A DNA stretch of 64,000 nucleotides from Cymodocea nodosa (Eukaryota; Streptophyta; Magnoliopsida; Alismatales; Cymodoceaceae): NCBI GenBank assembly GCA_036874045.1, contig CM072345.1, positions 7,527,501 through 7,591,500 on the forward strand, read 5' to 3'. The notes below the pieces were generated by a model that did not search any database, had not been told where the DNA came from, and saw only the letters and a list, made by a program, of their open reading frames with translations. Both the position numbers and the translations under genes were made by a program. Positions 11,446 to 23,046 of the stretch are shown piece by piece. How positions within the stretch are numbered: the first letter of the stretch is position 1; each line of letters starts with the position of its first letter.

Positions 11446-12751
11446 TTCATCACATGTGTGGAGTAGGTTAATGTGTTTGAAGGCAAGATAGACGAGTCAT
11501 ATTTTATGAACTACTGCATCGATATTAGGAGGGCAAAGGTAAAATCATCTGTTGGACAACTGTGCAGGTCGAGCCATTGTGTATTCATAAATACCGCAGA
11601 CCGCCATGTTGTATTCGTAAATCCTGTGAAAACTACTGTCTTGGTTAAGTGAATTATTATAACAGCTGGTTGGTTGGTGGTAAATTGTAACGTCAGAGGG
11701 GAAATATTGAATTCAAGGTTCAGGTAAAAATACCGAATTATGAAAGAATATCGTGCTTACTTACTTTCCCCAAGATGCTCGCCCTACTCGTCAGCTGTCC
11801 AATTTCCTTGACTAACAATGGTGTACGTTGTAATTGATTTTGTTGATTTATTCCAAGGAAAAAGGCTTCCGATCCACGTTCACAGTCACCGCAGCAACAC
11901 GTGGTTGGAATTCACTCCGCTGCGATGGATGGACGAGTCTTCAACTTTTGAATTAAAATTAAAACGAAAATGTTATCGATATCCAAAAGATTCGGTCAGT
12001 GCAGTTTGACCCCCATTGTCAATAAAAACCGCGTTATGAGTCAACTTGGAAATAGAAACAAAGCCCATTGTGCAGAGAAGAGACCAGGACGAAGTCAAAG
12101 AGCGTTGTTCTTGGGAAATAAAACCCTACGAGGATGTGAAGGGGAGCCAGAGCACTTGACAGAGTTATTGTGCTGTTTCAACCACACGTCTTGAAACTAT
12201 TCCAAATCATTTATGAGGTCAACCTTCAGAGCTTATAAATATTCTGGTAGTATCCTAATTAAGTATTTTTAATGGGTGCAGAAGAGGGTGAAACTAACTG
12301 TATGGATTTGACTGGTAAAATTTTTCTACTTGAGTTTAAAAAGCATTGGTCCCTGATCTGAAAAAGCCTTGAATTTCAACACTTTTAACCATCCATCTTT
12401 TTATGTAAAAATGTAACAATGAATGTGTAACTCAGTTTAACATAGAAATTTAGTATACAGAAGAAGATTGTACAATATATTAACTACGTTTATAATTATT
12501 TTTAAATTTTAAAATAATATATACATTGGGTAATCTCTGCCTTCTTTTGTTGGCATGCTAGCCAACTTGTGGTTGATCTTGTATGATAAGTTTCGTGAGT
12601 GGAAGGAATCTTAATTCGAATTCAAAATAAAAACGTTATGGATATAATGGGGGTGTCCTTCAAAACGATATGGCCATCCAATATAAGGTTTGAAGAAAAT
12701 GCATGTTTTTCGCTGGAGAGTCTGAATTGGAGTACAACCAATATTACAAGA
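11446..12751. other. Low-repeat DNA without a recognised gene
   Basis: Base composition is closer to host unique DNA. An imperfect direct repeat of about 25 bp lies at 11573 and 11603 (TGTATTCATAAAT and TGTATTCGTAAAT). Short ORFs at 11818-12194 have no recognisable domain. Confidence 0.4.
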
Positions 12752-12887
12752 TTAAGGTTGCATTTGGTAGAGGTGTTGAAGTGCATCTTTACCTTGGAAC
12801 ACGTGCTAGGAGTGCATCTTAGGCTACGTTTGGTAAAGGAGTTGAGGTGCACCTCTATCTTGGAATGCACACCAAGAGCACGTCTTA
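12752..12887. repeat. 68-bp tandem duplication with transposon-end-like sequence
   Basis: Two imperfect units of about 68 bp each begin TTAAGGTTGCATTTGGTA or TTAGGCTACGTTTGGTA. The complement of the latter end occurs at 22209-22231 (TACCAAATGTAGCC followed by TTA). TTA plus a G-rich terminus is the usual style of Tourist/Harbinger ends. The element type is inferred. Confidence 0.45.
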
Positions 12888-12892
12888 AATAA

Positions 12893-12995
12893 ACAGCCTA
12901 GCCTCTCTTCGACATTAGAAGTCCTGGAGCTAGAACAACGGCCAACACAGTGTATTTTTTGGCATTGTACTTTTCCAGTTCTAGCAAGACATCAC
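12893..12995 (+). repeat. Dispersed repeat, copy 1 (copy 2 at 22232-22330)
   Basis: By eye this ~100-bp stretch matches 22232-22330 in the same orientation at roughly 70-75 percent. Both copies directly follow the TTTGGTA/TACCAAA terminal-type sequence, so they are probably remnants of the same non-autonomous repeat. Confidence 0.5.
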
Positions 12996-13920
12996 TGATC
13001 GAAAGTCTAAAATACATTTGTCATCTCTGTAATCCTAAACAGCATCTCCGCAACTTTTACTTGATCTACAATGGAGTATGCTCCTCTTTCACCTAGTTTT
13101 TTCTTTTATCGATCTACGACCATCGTATATTTTAAGCATTGAAATATTTGACACTTTAGCACATTACAAAATAAGAGTTACATTAGAAATGATATATTAC
13201 CATTTCTTTATTACATTTGGATTATATTACTTTACCATTTAACGTGAAAGTTTTTTTTTTCTCGTCAAAAGAGGTTTCTAGGTCAATAAAATCATTATAG
13301 TTGAATGCATCTCTTCTCGCATGCTTCTTCTCAATTTTCTTTGATCTAGTCAATACCTTTTGTACTTGTAGAGTATGATTGAAAATGGGAAACAAACCAG
13401 AATATTTTTAAAAAAAATTCTACAATACCTTTTATAGTTATATATCATCAATCTAGGTTAATTTCAAATATGGAAATAATGGAGCTAAGGTATAAGATAA
13501 CTAATGAAGATATTTAGAAACAGTCCTGGCATAAGAATTTCCAGACTCTACCTGAAGTTTCAAAGCTTCGACCTTCTATGCAACCTTAAGCTTTTTTAGC
13601 TCTTTCTCCTTTGCTTAAGAGGAGAAATATTTCAGACAATAAGAAGAAGAAATAGTAGTGGTAGTAGTAATAGAAAAAAAAGTCTGTGGACTGATCAAAA
13701 ATCCATGCAACTTGTAAAATTTTGAGTTTTGCTATTTTCTTATTTTTATTAAATAAATATAGAAACTATATTTTTATTGATGGGAGTCATATGAATCATG
13801 CTTATTTTTATTTGAATGTTTTCAATCACTTGTTTATTTGAATAGTTTTTAATTAAAATCATTTTGTGTTTGTTTCATGCAATTATATTCAAACTTACAC
13901 TATCTTATTTGTACATTTGT
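12996..13920. other. AT-rich DNA without recognised genes
   Basis: Nothing recognisable lies here. It may include the unidentified left end of the Harbinger element that follows. Confidence 0.4.
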
Positions 13921-13929
13921 TTAGTACAA

Positions 13930-15223
13930 TGGAGAAATTTTTAGAAACTAGTGATTTGGTGAATGTTGAAATTGAGGAAATTTTTGAGTTACTTCTATTG
14001 TTTTATGCAAGCATAATACAATTGTTGCAAACTTACAATTCAACCAAAAGGCAATAAGTACATATCATGCCCTATTCTGGAAAAGATGTTATTGATAACA
14101 TGTTAGGAGGACATTGGAGGGTTTGTTTTGACATGTCTCATATGATCCCATCCACTTTTATCACTTTGTGTCAAATATTAAGGGAGAAAAACCTTTTGAA
14201 GAATGGGAGGTGGGTTATTATTGAGGAGCAAGTGAAGATTTTTTTGCAAATAGTTGGACATGGATATAAAAATAGAATAGTACAGAACTACTAACAACAT
14301 TCTAGGAAAACAATTAGTAAATATGTTCATAAAGTTTTAGATGTGTTACTATTATAGGCACTTGAGGTTATTCAACCCAAGGAGGATTTCAATGAGACAC
14401 TACAATTTCTTAAGGACAATCCTAGATTTATGCCATATTTCGAAGATATAATAGGAGTACTTGATGGTACACATGTTCATTGTGTTGTTAGAAAAAATAA
14501 ACAAATCTCATTTAGATGTGATAGGCATGGCAAGCAGACAACTCAAAATGTATTGGGCATATGTGACTTCAACATGTTATTTATTTTTGCATCAACTAGG
14601 TAGGAGGGCATTGCACATGATTGTCGAGTACTTAATCATGCAATGTCTGATCCATGTCACAAATTTCCTAATTCACCTGTAGGTACTATATTTTTAATTT
14701 ATTAAGAACATTATAGAGTCTACCTTAAACATATTTTTGAATTAATATTGTTGTCAAATTTATAGGTAAGTAATACTTGGTTGACTTTGGCTATACAAAT
14801 GTAGTTGATTTTCTTGCATCATACAAGACTACTACATATCATTAGATATCACTTACTAGAATTACAATCCTCACAACCACATGATGTAGAGGAGCATTTC
14901 AATTATTTACATTCTTCTTAAGGAATGTTGTTGAGCATGCATTTGAAGTATTGAAGAGGAGGTGGAACATTTTGAATTATAGGTCGTCATTTCCATACCC
15001 TACTTAAGTAAAATTAGTGGTCACTTGCATGGTCTTACACAATTTCATAATTGATCAAAAGTATGTAATGGATCAAGAAGTATTATCAATTGATCAAGAC
15101 AAAGAACTTATTGAAGTTCATAATCAAGAAATGTTAATAAGTACCAACTATAAAGTTTTTGTTATGTTAGATAAGTTGGACATGGGTACTATGCATGACA
15201 ACATTAGGGATCTAATAATATAA
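13930..15223 (+). pseudogene. PIF/Harbinger transposase, element 1
   Basis: This is a DDE transposase that would cut and paste its own element. The order seen is an N-terminal helix region (13930-14057), then DNMLGGHWRVCFDMSHM at 14067-14294, then YFEDIIGVLDGTHVH (first catalytic Asp, near 14461). GIAHDCRVLNHAM follows (second Asp, near 14620), then VVEHAFEVLKRRWNILNYR (catalytic Glu, near 14930). A probable intron lies at about 14682-14764, between the second Asp and YLVDFGY. All three catalytic residues survive, but in-frame stops (for example at 14055, 14292 and 14356) and frame shifts mean no full product can be made. Confidence 0.8.
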
Positions 15224-15329
15224 AATGAATGATTTGTTTAATAACTTAAATTTCAAACATTTTATTCTATTGTTTTGTTATTTCTATTGCTTAAATATTT
15301 CCAATGTTTGAATGTTATTTGTTATTGTT

Positions 15330-15660
15330 GGACTTCTCTAATGATTGCTAATAGAATGTACATGAATCTCTTAAGGAGAGAGCAAGTGTCAAAATGTGTC
15401 CTGAAGACGAGCACTCCTAGAGTAGCATAGGAAGATGATCTAGTTTCTACATTGCTAGATATTTGCATAGAGCTTACTGACTTGGGACACAAACCTAACA
15501 TATACTTGAATGCAAAAGAATACGAGTTATATGAACAAAAATTATTGGAGAGGATAGGAACAAGGCGAACAAGATTGCACTTAAAGAATAAATTGGAAAA
15601 AATTGAGGAAAGATTAGCAATTGTGGAAAACAATTGGCTCCCAAACAAGTATTAGATGGA
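15330..15660 (+). pseudogene. Myb/SANT-like protein of Harbinger element 1
   Basis: The segment at 15440-15655 reads LLDICIELTDLGHKPN, then a tyrosine-rich helix and a lysine-rich LKNKLEK helix. This is the pattern of the plant Myb/SANT-like DNA-binding domain that accompanies Harbinger transposases and helps them bind and enter the nucleus. The preceding stretch carries an in-frame stop at 15428-15430 just ahead of the domain. It lies about 100 bp downstream of the transposase remnant, on the same strand. Confidence 0.6.
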
Positions 15661-16289
15661 ATCCTACAACCAAGACTTAGGAATGTATAAATGACATAAG
15701 GGACATCGGCACACCCATTATTGGAAGCACACTGATGTCGACATCTATTACATCTTTTACAGATAGAAGACGTCAACAAGTTGCAAGCCTAAATGATCAG
15801 ATTGATTCATTAGAGTCAGCCATATTAAAATTTGAAGAACGTAGATAGATGTATGATTATCCTTAATGCATCAAGAAGCTTAAAGAGATTGGATTTATGG
15901 AGGGCATAGAAATATGGGTCTATGCCATGTTGAAATTTGAGAAATAAATCACTCGAGAAAGCTTTCTAAAGGTAAAACTAGATTCGATGAAGGTCTAATG
16001 GCTAGAAATGACATTTATGAATTGGAAGAGGACGGGGATGATATGAAGACTTTTAGTTACATGCGTGAATATCTAAAAATTAAAAGACTTTAATGTTTTC
16101 AAGACATTTTTACTATTTGAAGACTTTAATGTTTTAACTTTAATTATTTTAACTTTATTACTTATTTTTGAATGATTTATGAATGAAGAATTATGTTTGA
16201 TGTTCATATATTTATAAATAAAATAATGTATTTGAATGATGAATTGATTATTGAATAACATTGTAATTTTTTATTTTAATTTAAAATAA

Positions 16290-16960
16290 AAAACATCGAT
16301 CCAACTGAATTTAAGCTTCAGTCAAACCGAAAGAAAAAATACCAAAAATAAAAAATATCGGTCTGACAAAAGGTGAGATTTAGTAAGACCAATGAAAAAA
16401 TAAAAAAACTTCAATCTGACCAAAGTTGAGATACATTTAGATTGATGAATAAAATAATAAAATAAAAAACTTCGGTTAGTTGGACCAAAGGAAAAATAAA
16501 AATAATAATAAGCTTCAATTAGATAGACCAAAAAATCAAAAACTTCAATCCGACCAAATTGTTTTTAGTTTTTTATTTTTTAACGGTATGACCGTATCTT
16601 TACTTCGATCTAACCAAAATTTTTATTTTTTTATTTTCTTTTCAATCTAACCTAAGCTCAACTTCAGTCCAACTGAAGTTTTTGATTTTTTTTAAATTTT
16701 TATTATTATTATTTTTCTTCGATCTAACTAACCGAAGTTTTTTATTTTTTCCTTCGGTCTAATTGACATATTTTAATTTCTTAATTTTTTTCTTTAGTTA
16801 GACTGAAGCTTTTTAAATTTATTATTTTTTCTTTTGATTTGACTAAAGATAATCTTCAGTTCGATCGAAGTATTTTATTTTTTTTTTATTTTTTCCTTTG
16901 ATTTGACTGAATCTTAACTTCGGTCCAATCGAAGATTATGATTTTTTTTATTTTAAATTA
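16290..16960. repeat. AT-rich block with CTTCGGT/ACCGAAG palindromes
   Basis: More than ten copies of short words such as CTTCGGTC, CTTCAATC, ACCGAAG and ACTGAAG are separated by A-rich runs on the left half and T-rich runs on the right half, so the block is itself a loose inverted repeat centred near 16560. The design resembles the palindromes at 54050-54350 in the Gypsy element. No coding potential is seen. Confidence 0.6.
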
Positions 16961-17802
16961 AAATAAAAAAATTAGCTTTTCAACTCTCTCACAAATCTTC
17001 AAATACATTTTATCTAAATATATTTAACGTAACTTCATATATACAATTGTCATTCTCAGATTCTTTTTTTCACTATTATTTATTTAATATTATGATTATT
17101 GATTCTTATTGTTCCATTACGTTATTTATTTTCATTCTTTTGTGATTATAATAAGTTATTATTTATTTAACATATTATATCATAATTATATCACGATAAT
17201 TATTAATGTATTATATGACATATAATATATATTATATATATTTATTGTGTTATATAATAATTGTTTATTTAATGTGTTATATAACTATTATTATTATGTT
17301 ATTATAACGTTAACTTATAACGCATTTATTACTATTAACATTGATACAACTTATAATTATACTATATTATTTATTTAATTAATGTTAACATATTATAAAT
17401 AAATAATGTATCATTTATTAAATGTAATAAATTACAAATTTTTATTAGTATGTATCGTCAATTTAAACTTATATATTGGAACATTAATCTTATTATGTGC
17501 TACATTAGCATAATTTTATAAATAATGATCAATGTCCATTAAAAATAAGTCGGGCCAAGCTAGTCTGCAATGGCCTAACTTAATTGATACCTCTAGATTA
17601 AAGTCAAATTTCGGGCCAAACCAGCTACCTTAAAAAAATTTATTTATACAATATTTTGATATTTTAATACACCATATTTATTTAAGTACAAATAGTGAGG
17701 GAATAATCATCAAAAGATATAACATTAGTTTAAAAAAAAAAAGTAATAGGAGTTGAGGCATTAGTAATCCCAATCAAACGACTCTTGAGAGCTCCTCAAG
17801 AG
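16961..17802. other. AT-rich DNA without recognised genes
   Basis: Runs of ATTATA-type sequence fill most of it. I see no genes. The last 40 bp contain CTCTTGAGAGCTCCTCAAGAG, an inverted repeat abutting the Harbinger element 2 insertion. Confidence 0.5.
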
Positions 17803-17989
17803 TTAGGGGGGGTTAGTGACTAACGTAATTCAATTGACAGAAAGGAAAATTATTGAATTCCGTCAGAATGGTGTTAGTGTGCATTACACTTGATGGAAAG
17901 AAAAGTCAGATTTTACCGTTGTATAAAATCCGAAAATTTCTTTTACCGTCAGATACTTTCCCATTGCCCCCGTTCAGAATTTCTCTCGC

Positions 17990-18370
17990 AAAACCCTCGA
18001 CCGAGGCTTCTCTCCTTCTCGCGCCTACGTCGGTAGTGGCGTCGCTCGCAGTCATCGCTCACGCCGCTCACGGTTTGGTAGTGGCGTCGCTCGCAGTCGT
18101 CGCTCACGCCGCTCATGGTCGCTTGTAGTCGCCTGCGCCGATAGTGGCATCACCTACGCCGGTAGTGGCGTCGCTCGCAGTCGTCGCTTGTAGTTGTCGC
18201 TCACGGTCGCCGCTACATCCGCCGCTGTCGCTCGCAGCCATCGCATCTGTTGCGACTGCTTGCAACCATCGCTGACGCTCGCAACACTCGCAATCGTCAA
18301 TCACGGCCGCTGCTACTCGCATCCACCGCGCATCTGCCGCTACCGCCGCACCATTCACGCTCGGTATTCT
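17990..18370. repeat. GC-rich degenerate tandem repeat in the Harbinger 2 leader
   Basis: Units built on GGTAGTGGCGTCGCTCGCAG, CGTCGCTCACGCCGCTCA and related words recur about every 50-75 bp. The block is far more GC-rich than anything around it. Open frames cross it on both strands only because of its composition. It lies between the left terminus and the first gene, where a promoter would be. Confidence 0.7.
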
Positions 18371-19279
18371 GGCATCCATACATAATAGTTTTGTTTAATC
18401 AATATTATACTATACTATGGTTCAATTAATGGCATATTATCATTTAGCAGTACTTGCTATGCTTTATGAATGCTAAATTTCACTTAAAGCTCAAGTCAAT
18501 TTTTTAATCACATTGATGATTCGTGTATATTATAGTTTTCATTTAACGATCAAGTCAAATTTTCAATCACATTGCCGATGTGTTATACTGGAAATTGTCA
18601 ACTTTTCTTCTTATCCAAACTTTAATAATTGACACATTATCATTAGGTTACTGTTGCCGTAGTATAAGAATGTATTACTGTTTTTCTGGCCAATACCATG
18701 TAAGATGATACATAAATTGTGTAATGACTTACGATCATGTAATTTTTTTAAAAGTTGTAGTAAATGCTGGTGTTTAGTGTTATACTTACAGGGTTATGTA
18801 TGCTAGTGTATAAATGGATCATCTTCTCTAATGGCCTGATATATCTATATAAGGGACTCATTTACTTACTAACAGTCACAACCCACTAAATATATCACTC
18901 GACACTAACTCCAACTGTAGCATGTTAAATTCACGGGTCCCTCTTGAATAGATGCAAAGAATTTCTAATGCCATGATTTTGTCAAAAACTTTTTTTCTAA
19001 AGAAGGGTGACCTTATTTATCCTGCATGAAGTTTTGTTTCGGCAACATCATGTGTCTGGTCATTTGTTTCGTAAGATAATTCTGTTTGGCATAGGATATT
19101 GTTTTGCATTTATTGTTTGGCATAAATTATTTAATTCATTAACCATTTAATATTAATATATATTTATTGGTTTGCTTTCATTTTCAATTATTGAGTAGAT
19201 TGACAAAATATATTATGTAGTAGTAAATCTCATAATCTTCTGTCAGAGCAGTTAATTAATATTTGATTTTATGTAGTAA

Positions 19280-20240
19280 ATGAGTACTCATGATAGAGGA
19301 CGGGGTAATGGAGGACGAACTTATATGACTTGGAATGTTGATGTAGATGCATTCTTTTTAGATATTTTGTCAGAAGTATTAAATGAGGGAAACAAAAAAA
19401 CCCAAGATGGAAAGATAAAAGGGAGCACTTGGGATGAAATAGTTGAAAAATACAATAATAGAAGGAATGCATGTATTACAAAGAAGAATGTGGAAAGTCG
19501 CTTAAAGACATGGAGACAAATTTATCGTAACTACTCAAAAATTGCAAATCAGAGTGGATGGGGATGGAATTTCATACAAGGGTATACTAACATAGATGAA
19601 GAGATATGGAAGGAGTTTATTAAGGTAAGATTTTTATTTACATACTTTAAGATTATCCCAATTGTATTGAATTTTTCTTAATATATATTGTAATTTTATG
19701 TAGGCACATCTAGAGTGTGAAAGCTGCAAGGGAAAATCATGTTTGATTTATGAACAATTACAACTCATTTTTGAAGGTACTATGACTAGTGGAAATATGT
19801 CTAGATAGGCAGAAGAAGTAGACATTGTACCAAACACTCAAGTTCCAAATACATTTACTCTAGACATTACACAAGATAGAATGGACCTCGATTCTAACAT
19901 ACCTCCTAGTTCAGGAGGAAGTGCACATGTTCCATTGGAGCAGAGGAAAAATGGGAAGCGAGCACGCCCTCATGTAGAATTTCAACAAATGATAGCAGAA
20001 AGTTTGAAAGATACGTCACGAGCTTTTCTTACTTTGTGTGAACAAGATACTGTTAATGGTGAGGTACGTAATGAACAAATGAGAGAGATGGTTCACATAC
20101 AAAAGGAGATGTTTGTATGTAAGAAGGAAATGTTTGCATGGAAGAAGGAAATGTTTGCATGGCAAAAGAAGTCTGAGTCTTTTTTAGATAAAGCTATTGC
20201 TTCAATATTTGAGATTGAAAATCTATCTATGACTAATTGA
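19280..20240 (+). pseudogene. Myb/SANT-like protein gene of Harbinger element 2
   Basis: The start at 19280 opens MSTHDRGRGNGGRTYMTWN, and the Myb/SANT-like domain runs to about residue 110 (DAFFLDILSEVLNEGNK, then VESRLKTWRQIYRNYSKI, then GWGWN). Exon 1 ends at 19624 (AAG, then GTAAGA) and exon 2 starts at 19704 after TTATGTAG. It continues with AHLECESCKGKSC and a lysine-rich coiled tail holding three KKEMFAWK-like repeats, ending at 20240. A TAG stop near 19806-19808 cuts exon 2, so the product would lack its C-terminal half. In this family the protein assists the transposase in DNA binding. Confidence 0.75.
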
Positions 20241-20553
20241 TATAAAGCTACTCAATTATTCCAAAAGCAAGAAATCAGTAAAATATTTCTATCAATTCCA
20301 AAAGAAATGCGACAAAGATGGTTGAAGTTTCACTTAGAAAAGATGGAAGACTAAAGATGATTTACATGTTTTTTTTTTTGTATTAGATGTATGATGTAAC
20401 TACTTTTTGTTTGGACAAGGAAATGTGGAATGATATTATTATTGATATTTGTTTATCATATTTTGTTATGTTCTTTTAATTGTGGAATGATTTCATGTAA
20501 TATGTTTATTTGTATTACAATCTTGTAATATGTTTGGACATGAAATTTTGTAG

Positions 20554-21846
20554 GTGACGATGGATTTTGAAGAGGATTTTGACGAACTAGTAAATAACAC
20601 ATTGATGTTATTTGAAGAAGAGGAAGAACATGCTAGAAGAAGGCGAAGACGTTTACTTGCTTTTTGGAATATTTTAGCAGGGATTGCAAGTACCTCAACT
20701 TTGTTTTCAAGTACAAGTCGTATTTATAGTAAAGAAGGTGCAGATTATATAAGAAGATTACTAGATCCTTCTTTACCACATCAAGTTTACAATTGTCGAA
20801 AGATTTATAGAATGAGTCAAAGTGTTTTCAAGGGTTTTTGTAAATTAATGAGGAGGGAAGAAGTCCTGAAAGATACCAACAATATCAGTGTAGAAGAGAA
20901 GTTTGCCATGTTCCTTGTGATAGTTGGGCAAAATCAAAGGTATGGAGTAACTACAGAATGATTTAGTCGATCAAGTTGGACAATTAGTAAATACTTTAAT
21001 GAAGTCTTGAATGCTGTATTACGACTAAATCATGTTCTTCTAGCAAGACCTTCATTTGAAACACCAAGTCGAATTCGTCAAGACTCAAATGTGTACCCAT
21101 ATTTTAAGGTACATTTCCACACCTTTGGTGTTTCCTTATCTTTAATGTTATTTTAATCAATATCAAAATAAAAATGCATGTTTATAAGATTGTATTGGAG
21201 CTATTAATGGTACACATATCAAAGCAACTATTTATGGACAAGAAACAGCAAGATTTAGGAATAGGAAAGGTGAATTATCTCAAAATGTAATGGCAGCATG
21301 TAATTTTGATATGGAATTTACATATATTTTAGCTGGTTGGGAAGGATCAGCTACTGATGCTTGTATTCTCCAAGATGCAGTTACTAGACCTAATGGTTTT
21401 CAAGTTCCACTAGGTAAATGTGTTTTCCACTTCTACAAGTTAGGAAGACATCACCATACTAATATTTTTTTTATACAGGTAAGTTTTACTTAGTTGATGT
21501 TGGATATCCAAATCGACCAGAATATATTTGTCCATATCGAGGTGTAAGATACTATCTATCTGATTATGTTAATGATAGAATTTCTCGTAATGCTGTAGAA
21601 AATTTCAACTACACACATTCACAACTGAGAACAGTCATTGAGCGTACATTTGGAGTTGTGAAACATCGATTCTCAATATTACGTGGTCAAATGCCATATC
21701 CATATGAAACACAAGTAAAGATTGTCATTGCATGTTTTTTGCTTCGTAATTTTATTCGTAAGACTGATAAGGAAGATTTACTTGAGGACCTGTTAGATGA
21801 GTTGGAAGAGTTAAATATTATTGATGACATACAACCAATGGAATAG
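20554..21846 (+). pseudogene. PIF/Harbinger transposase, element 2 (first catalytic Asp replaced by Asn)
   Basis: The start at 20554 gives an acidic N-terminus, then an HTH-like region (YNCRKIYRMSQSVFKGFCKLM) and the DDE domain. The first motif reads GAINGTHIKA, with Asn (AAT, 21206-21208) where the family has catalytic Asp. The second reads AGWEGSATDACIL with its Asp intact. The third reads VIERTFGVVKHRF with its Glu intact. A TGA at 20959-20961 sits where relatives have Arg (CGA in many), consistent with CpG decay. One intron is inferred at 21109 to about 21189, with an imperfect acceptor. Another at 21414-21478 gives a clean join (L-G-K-F-Y-L-V-D). The stop is at 21844-21846. It is nearly whole but inactive on at least two counts. 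Confidence 0.85.
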
Positions 21847-22159
21847 ATACATATAGAAAGCAATGCCTAGATTTGAATGACTTAAGAACAAAGAAAAGAA
21901 ATGGCAAATAAGATGCGAGAAAATATGATGATGGCAACGTGGGATGGAAGAACTGGATGATATTATTTTGTATTGTAATATTTCAATTAAGATGTATTTG
22001 TATTTTTCAAATATTAGTTGTAATAAACTTTTGTCAGAATTTCTATCAAAATTTTTCGTCCTGCACTAAACCCCTCTTAGAATTTTCCTTTTCCTTTCCG
22101 TTACAAATTTTCCATTTCCTTTACGTTAGAATTTTCCATCATGCACTAACAGACCCTTA

Positions 22160-22231
22160 GAGTTAGAGCCAACATGTCTTCTAAAGTTAAGCAGCTCTAA
22201 CTTCTAAGGAATGCTACCAAATGTAGCCTTA
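22160..22231. repeat. Right flank of Harbinger 2: remnant of an older small transposon
   Basis: The stretch ends TACCAAATGTAGCC followed by TTA, which is the complement of the terminal-type sequence at 12822. Harbinger 2 may therefore have landed inside an older Tourist-like element. The matching left half next to 17803 was not convincing. Confidence 0.35.
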
Positions 22232-22330
22232 AACAAATAGTCTAGTTCTTCGTTGACACTAGAAGTGTTAGTAGTGATGACCAACACAATGTAATTTTAG
22301 GTATTGTGTTTTTCTAGCTATGAAGGTATT
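22232..22330 (+). repeat. Dispersed repeat, copy 2 (copy 1 at 12893-12995)
   Basis: It matches 12893-12995 by eye, sharing TAGAAGT, CCAACACA and TTTTCTAG/TTTTCCAG words at equal spacing. Confidence 0.5.
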
Positions 22331-22755
22331 ATCAAATGACTTCTAAAAGTTACTCAAGAGTTGAAATTGAAGTCAATACGTCTTTCAAAATTAAACACCT
22401 TGAATAAATGATTATCAAAAAAAAAAAAAAAGCTAAGCAACATTAAATGTTTTTAATTGCAAAACGTTTATATGGATCTTACGATAAAGTTCATTTTCAA
22501 TTGTATCGGGAAATGTTTATTTAATAAGCACTTACAAATGCTTACGTTACAAATTTTCTTGATTATGAGGCCTTTGTTCATTCAGTATTATTGATTGCAG
22601 ATTTATTTAACGTGAAAGGATCAAAATTTATACCATAAAATAACAGTAAAAAAAAATTCTTGGTGATAATATGGAAAATATATTTATGAATTTTAAAAAT
22701 CATAAGCACATTAAAAATATTCATAATGTGAGGGACATAAAAGGAGCATGCTGAA

Positions 22756-23046
22756 TTAGGTTGTATTTGATTACTTGAAGACTGAGAATTGAGAATTAAG
22801 AATTAGGTGCAACTTTCCAGTTTTTATTTAGAGAGTCAAAAGCTAAGTGCTTACAAAGTCTGGAACTCTTAATTAAAATAATTAAATGGTATAATAACTT
22901 TTGTTCATCTAGCTCTTCTAATAAAAAGGGGTTTCGTTTATTGAATGATATTTCCCCTATCTAGTTCTTCTAACAAAAAGAAGTTTTCCCCCTTAACTCT
23001 CCAAAGTGTTTGTAAGTTGAAGAGTTGTACAATCAAACAAACCTTA
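22756..23046. mobile_element. Tourist-like MITE with TTA target duplication
   Basis: The element 22759-23043 (285 bp) is flanked by TTA at 22756-22758 and 23044-23046. The left end is GGTTGTATTTGATTA and the right end on the opposite strand is GGTTTGTTTGATTG. It has no coding capacity. Size, TTA duplication and terminal G-rich repeats fit a non-autonomous PIF/Harbinger (Tourist) MITE. Internally, CTAGCTCTTCTAATAAAAAG and its near copy are repeated 55 bp apart. Confidence 0.7.

Larger units (their letters stand above)
13921..16050 (+). mobile_element. Decayed PIF/Harbinger DNA transposon (element 1)
   Basis: A Harbinger transposase remnant (13930-15223) is followed on the same strand by a Myb/SANT-like partner gene (15330-15660), the usual two-gene set of plant PIF/Harbinger elements. 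No clear terminal inverted repeats or TTA duplication were found, so the ends given are only the limits of recognisable coding DNA. Many stops and shifts make it older than element 2. Confidence 0.8.
17803..22159 (+). mobile_element. PIF/Harbinger DNA transposon (element 2) with TTA target duplication
   Basis: The element proper is 17806-22156 (4351 bp), flanked by TTA at 17803-17805 and 22157-22159. The left end starts GGGGGGGTTAGTG; the right end, read inward on the other strand, starts GGGTCTGTTAGTG, giving imperfect terminal inverted repeats. It carries a GC-rich leader (17990-18370), a Myb/SANT-like gene (19280-20240) and a transposase gene (20554-21846), both on the plus strand. The three-base TTA duplication, two-gene content and size are typical of the superfamily. 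Few coding breaks remain, so this copy is much younger than element 1, but it should be unable to move itself. Confidence 0.9.

Noticed and set aside
11818-12194. Two overlapping short plus-strand ORFs.
   Set aside because: They show no recognisable domain, no splice context and no repeat support; chance is the simplest explanation.
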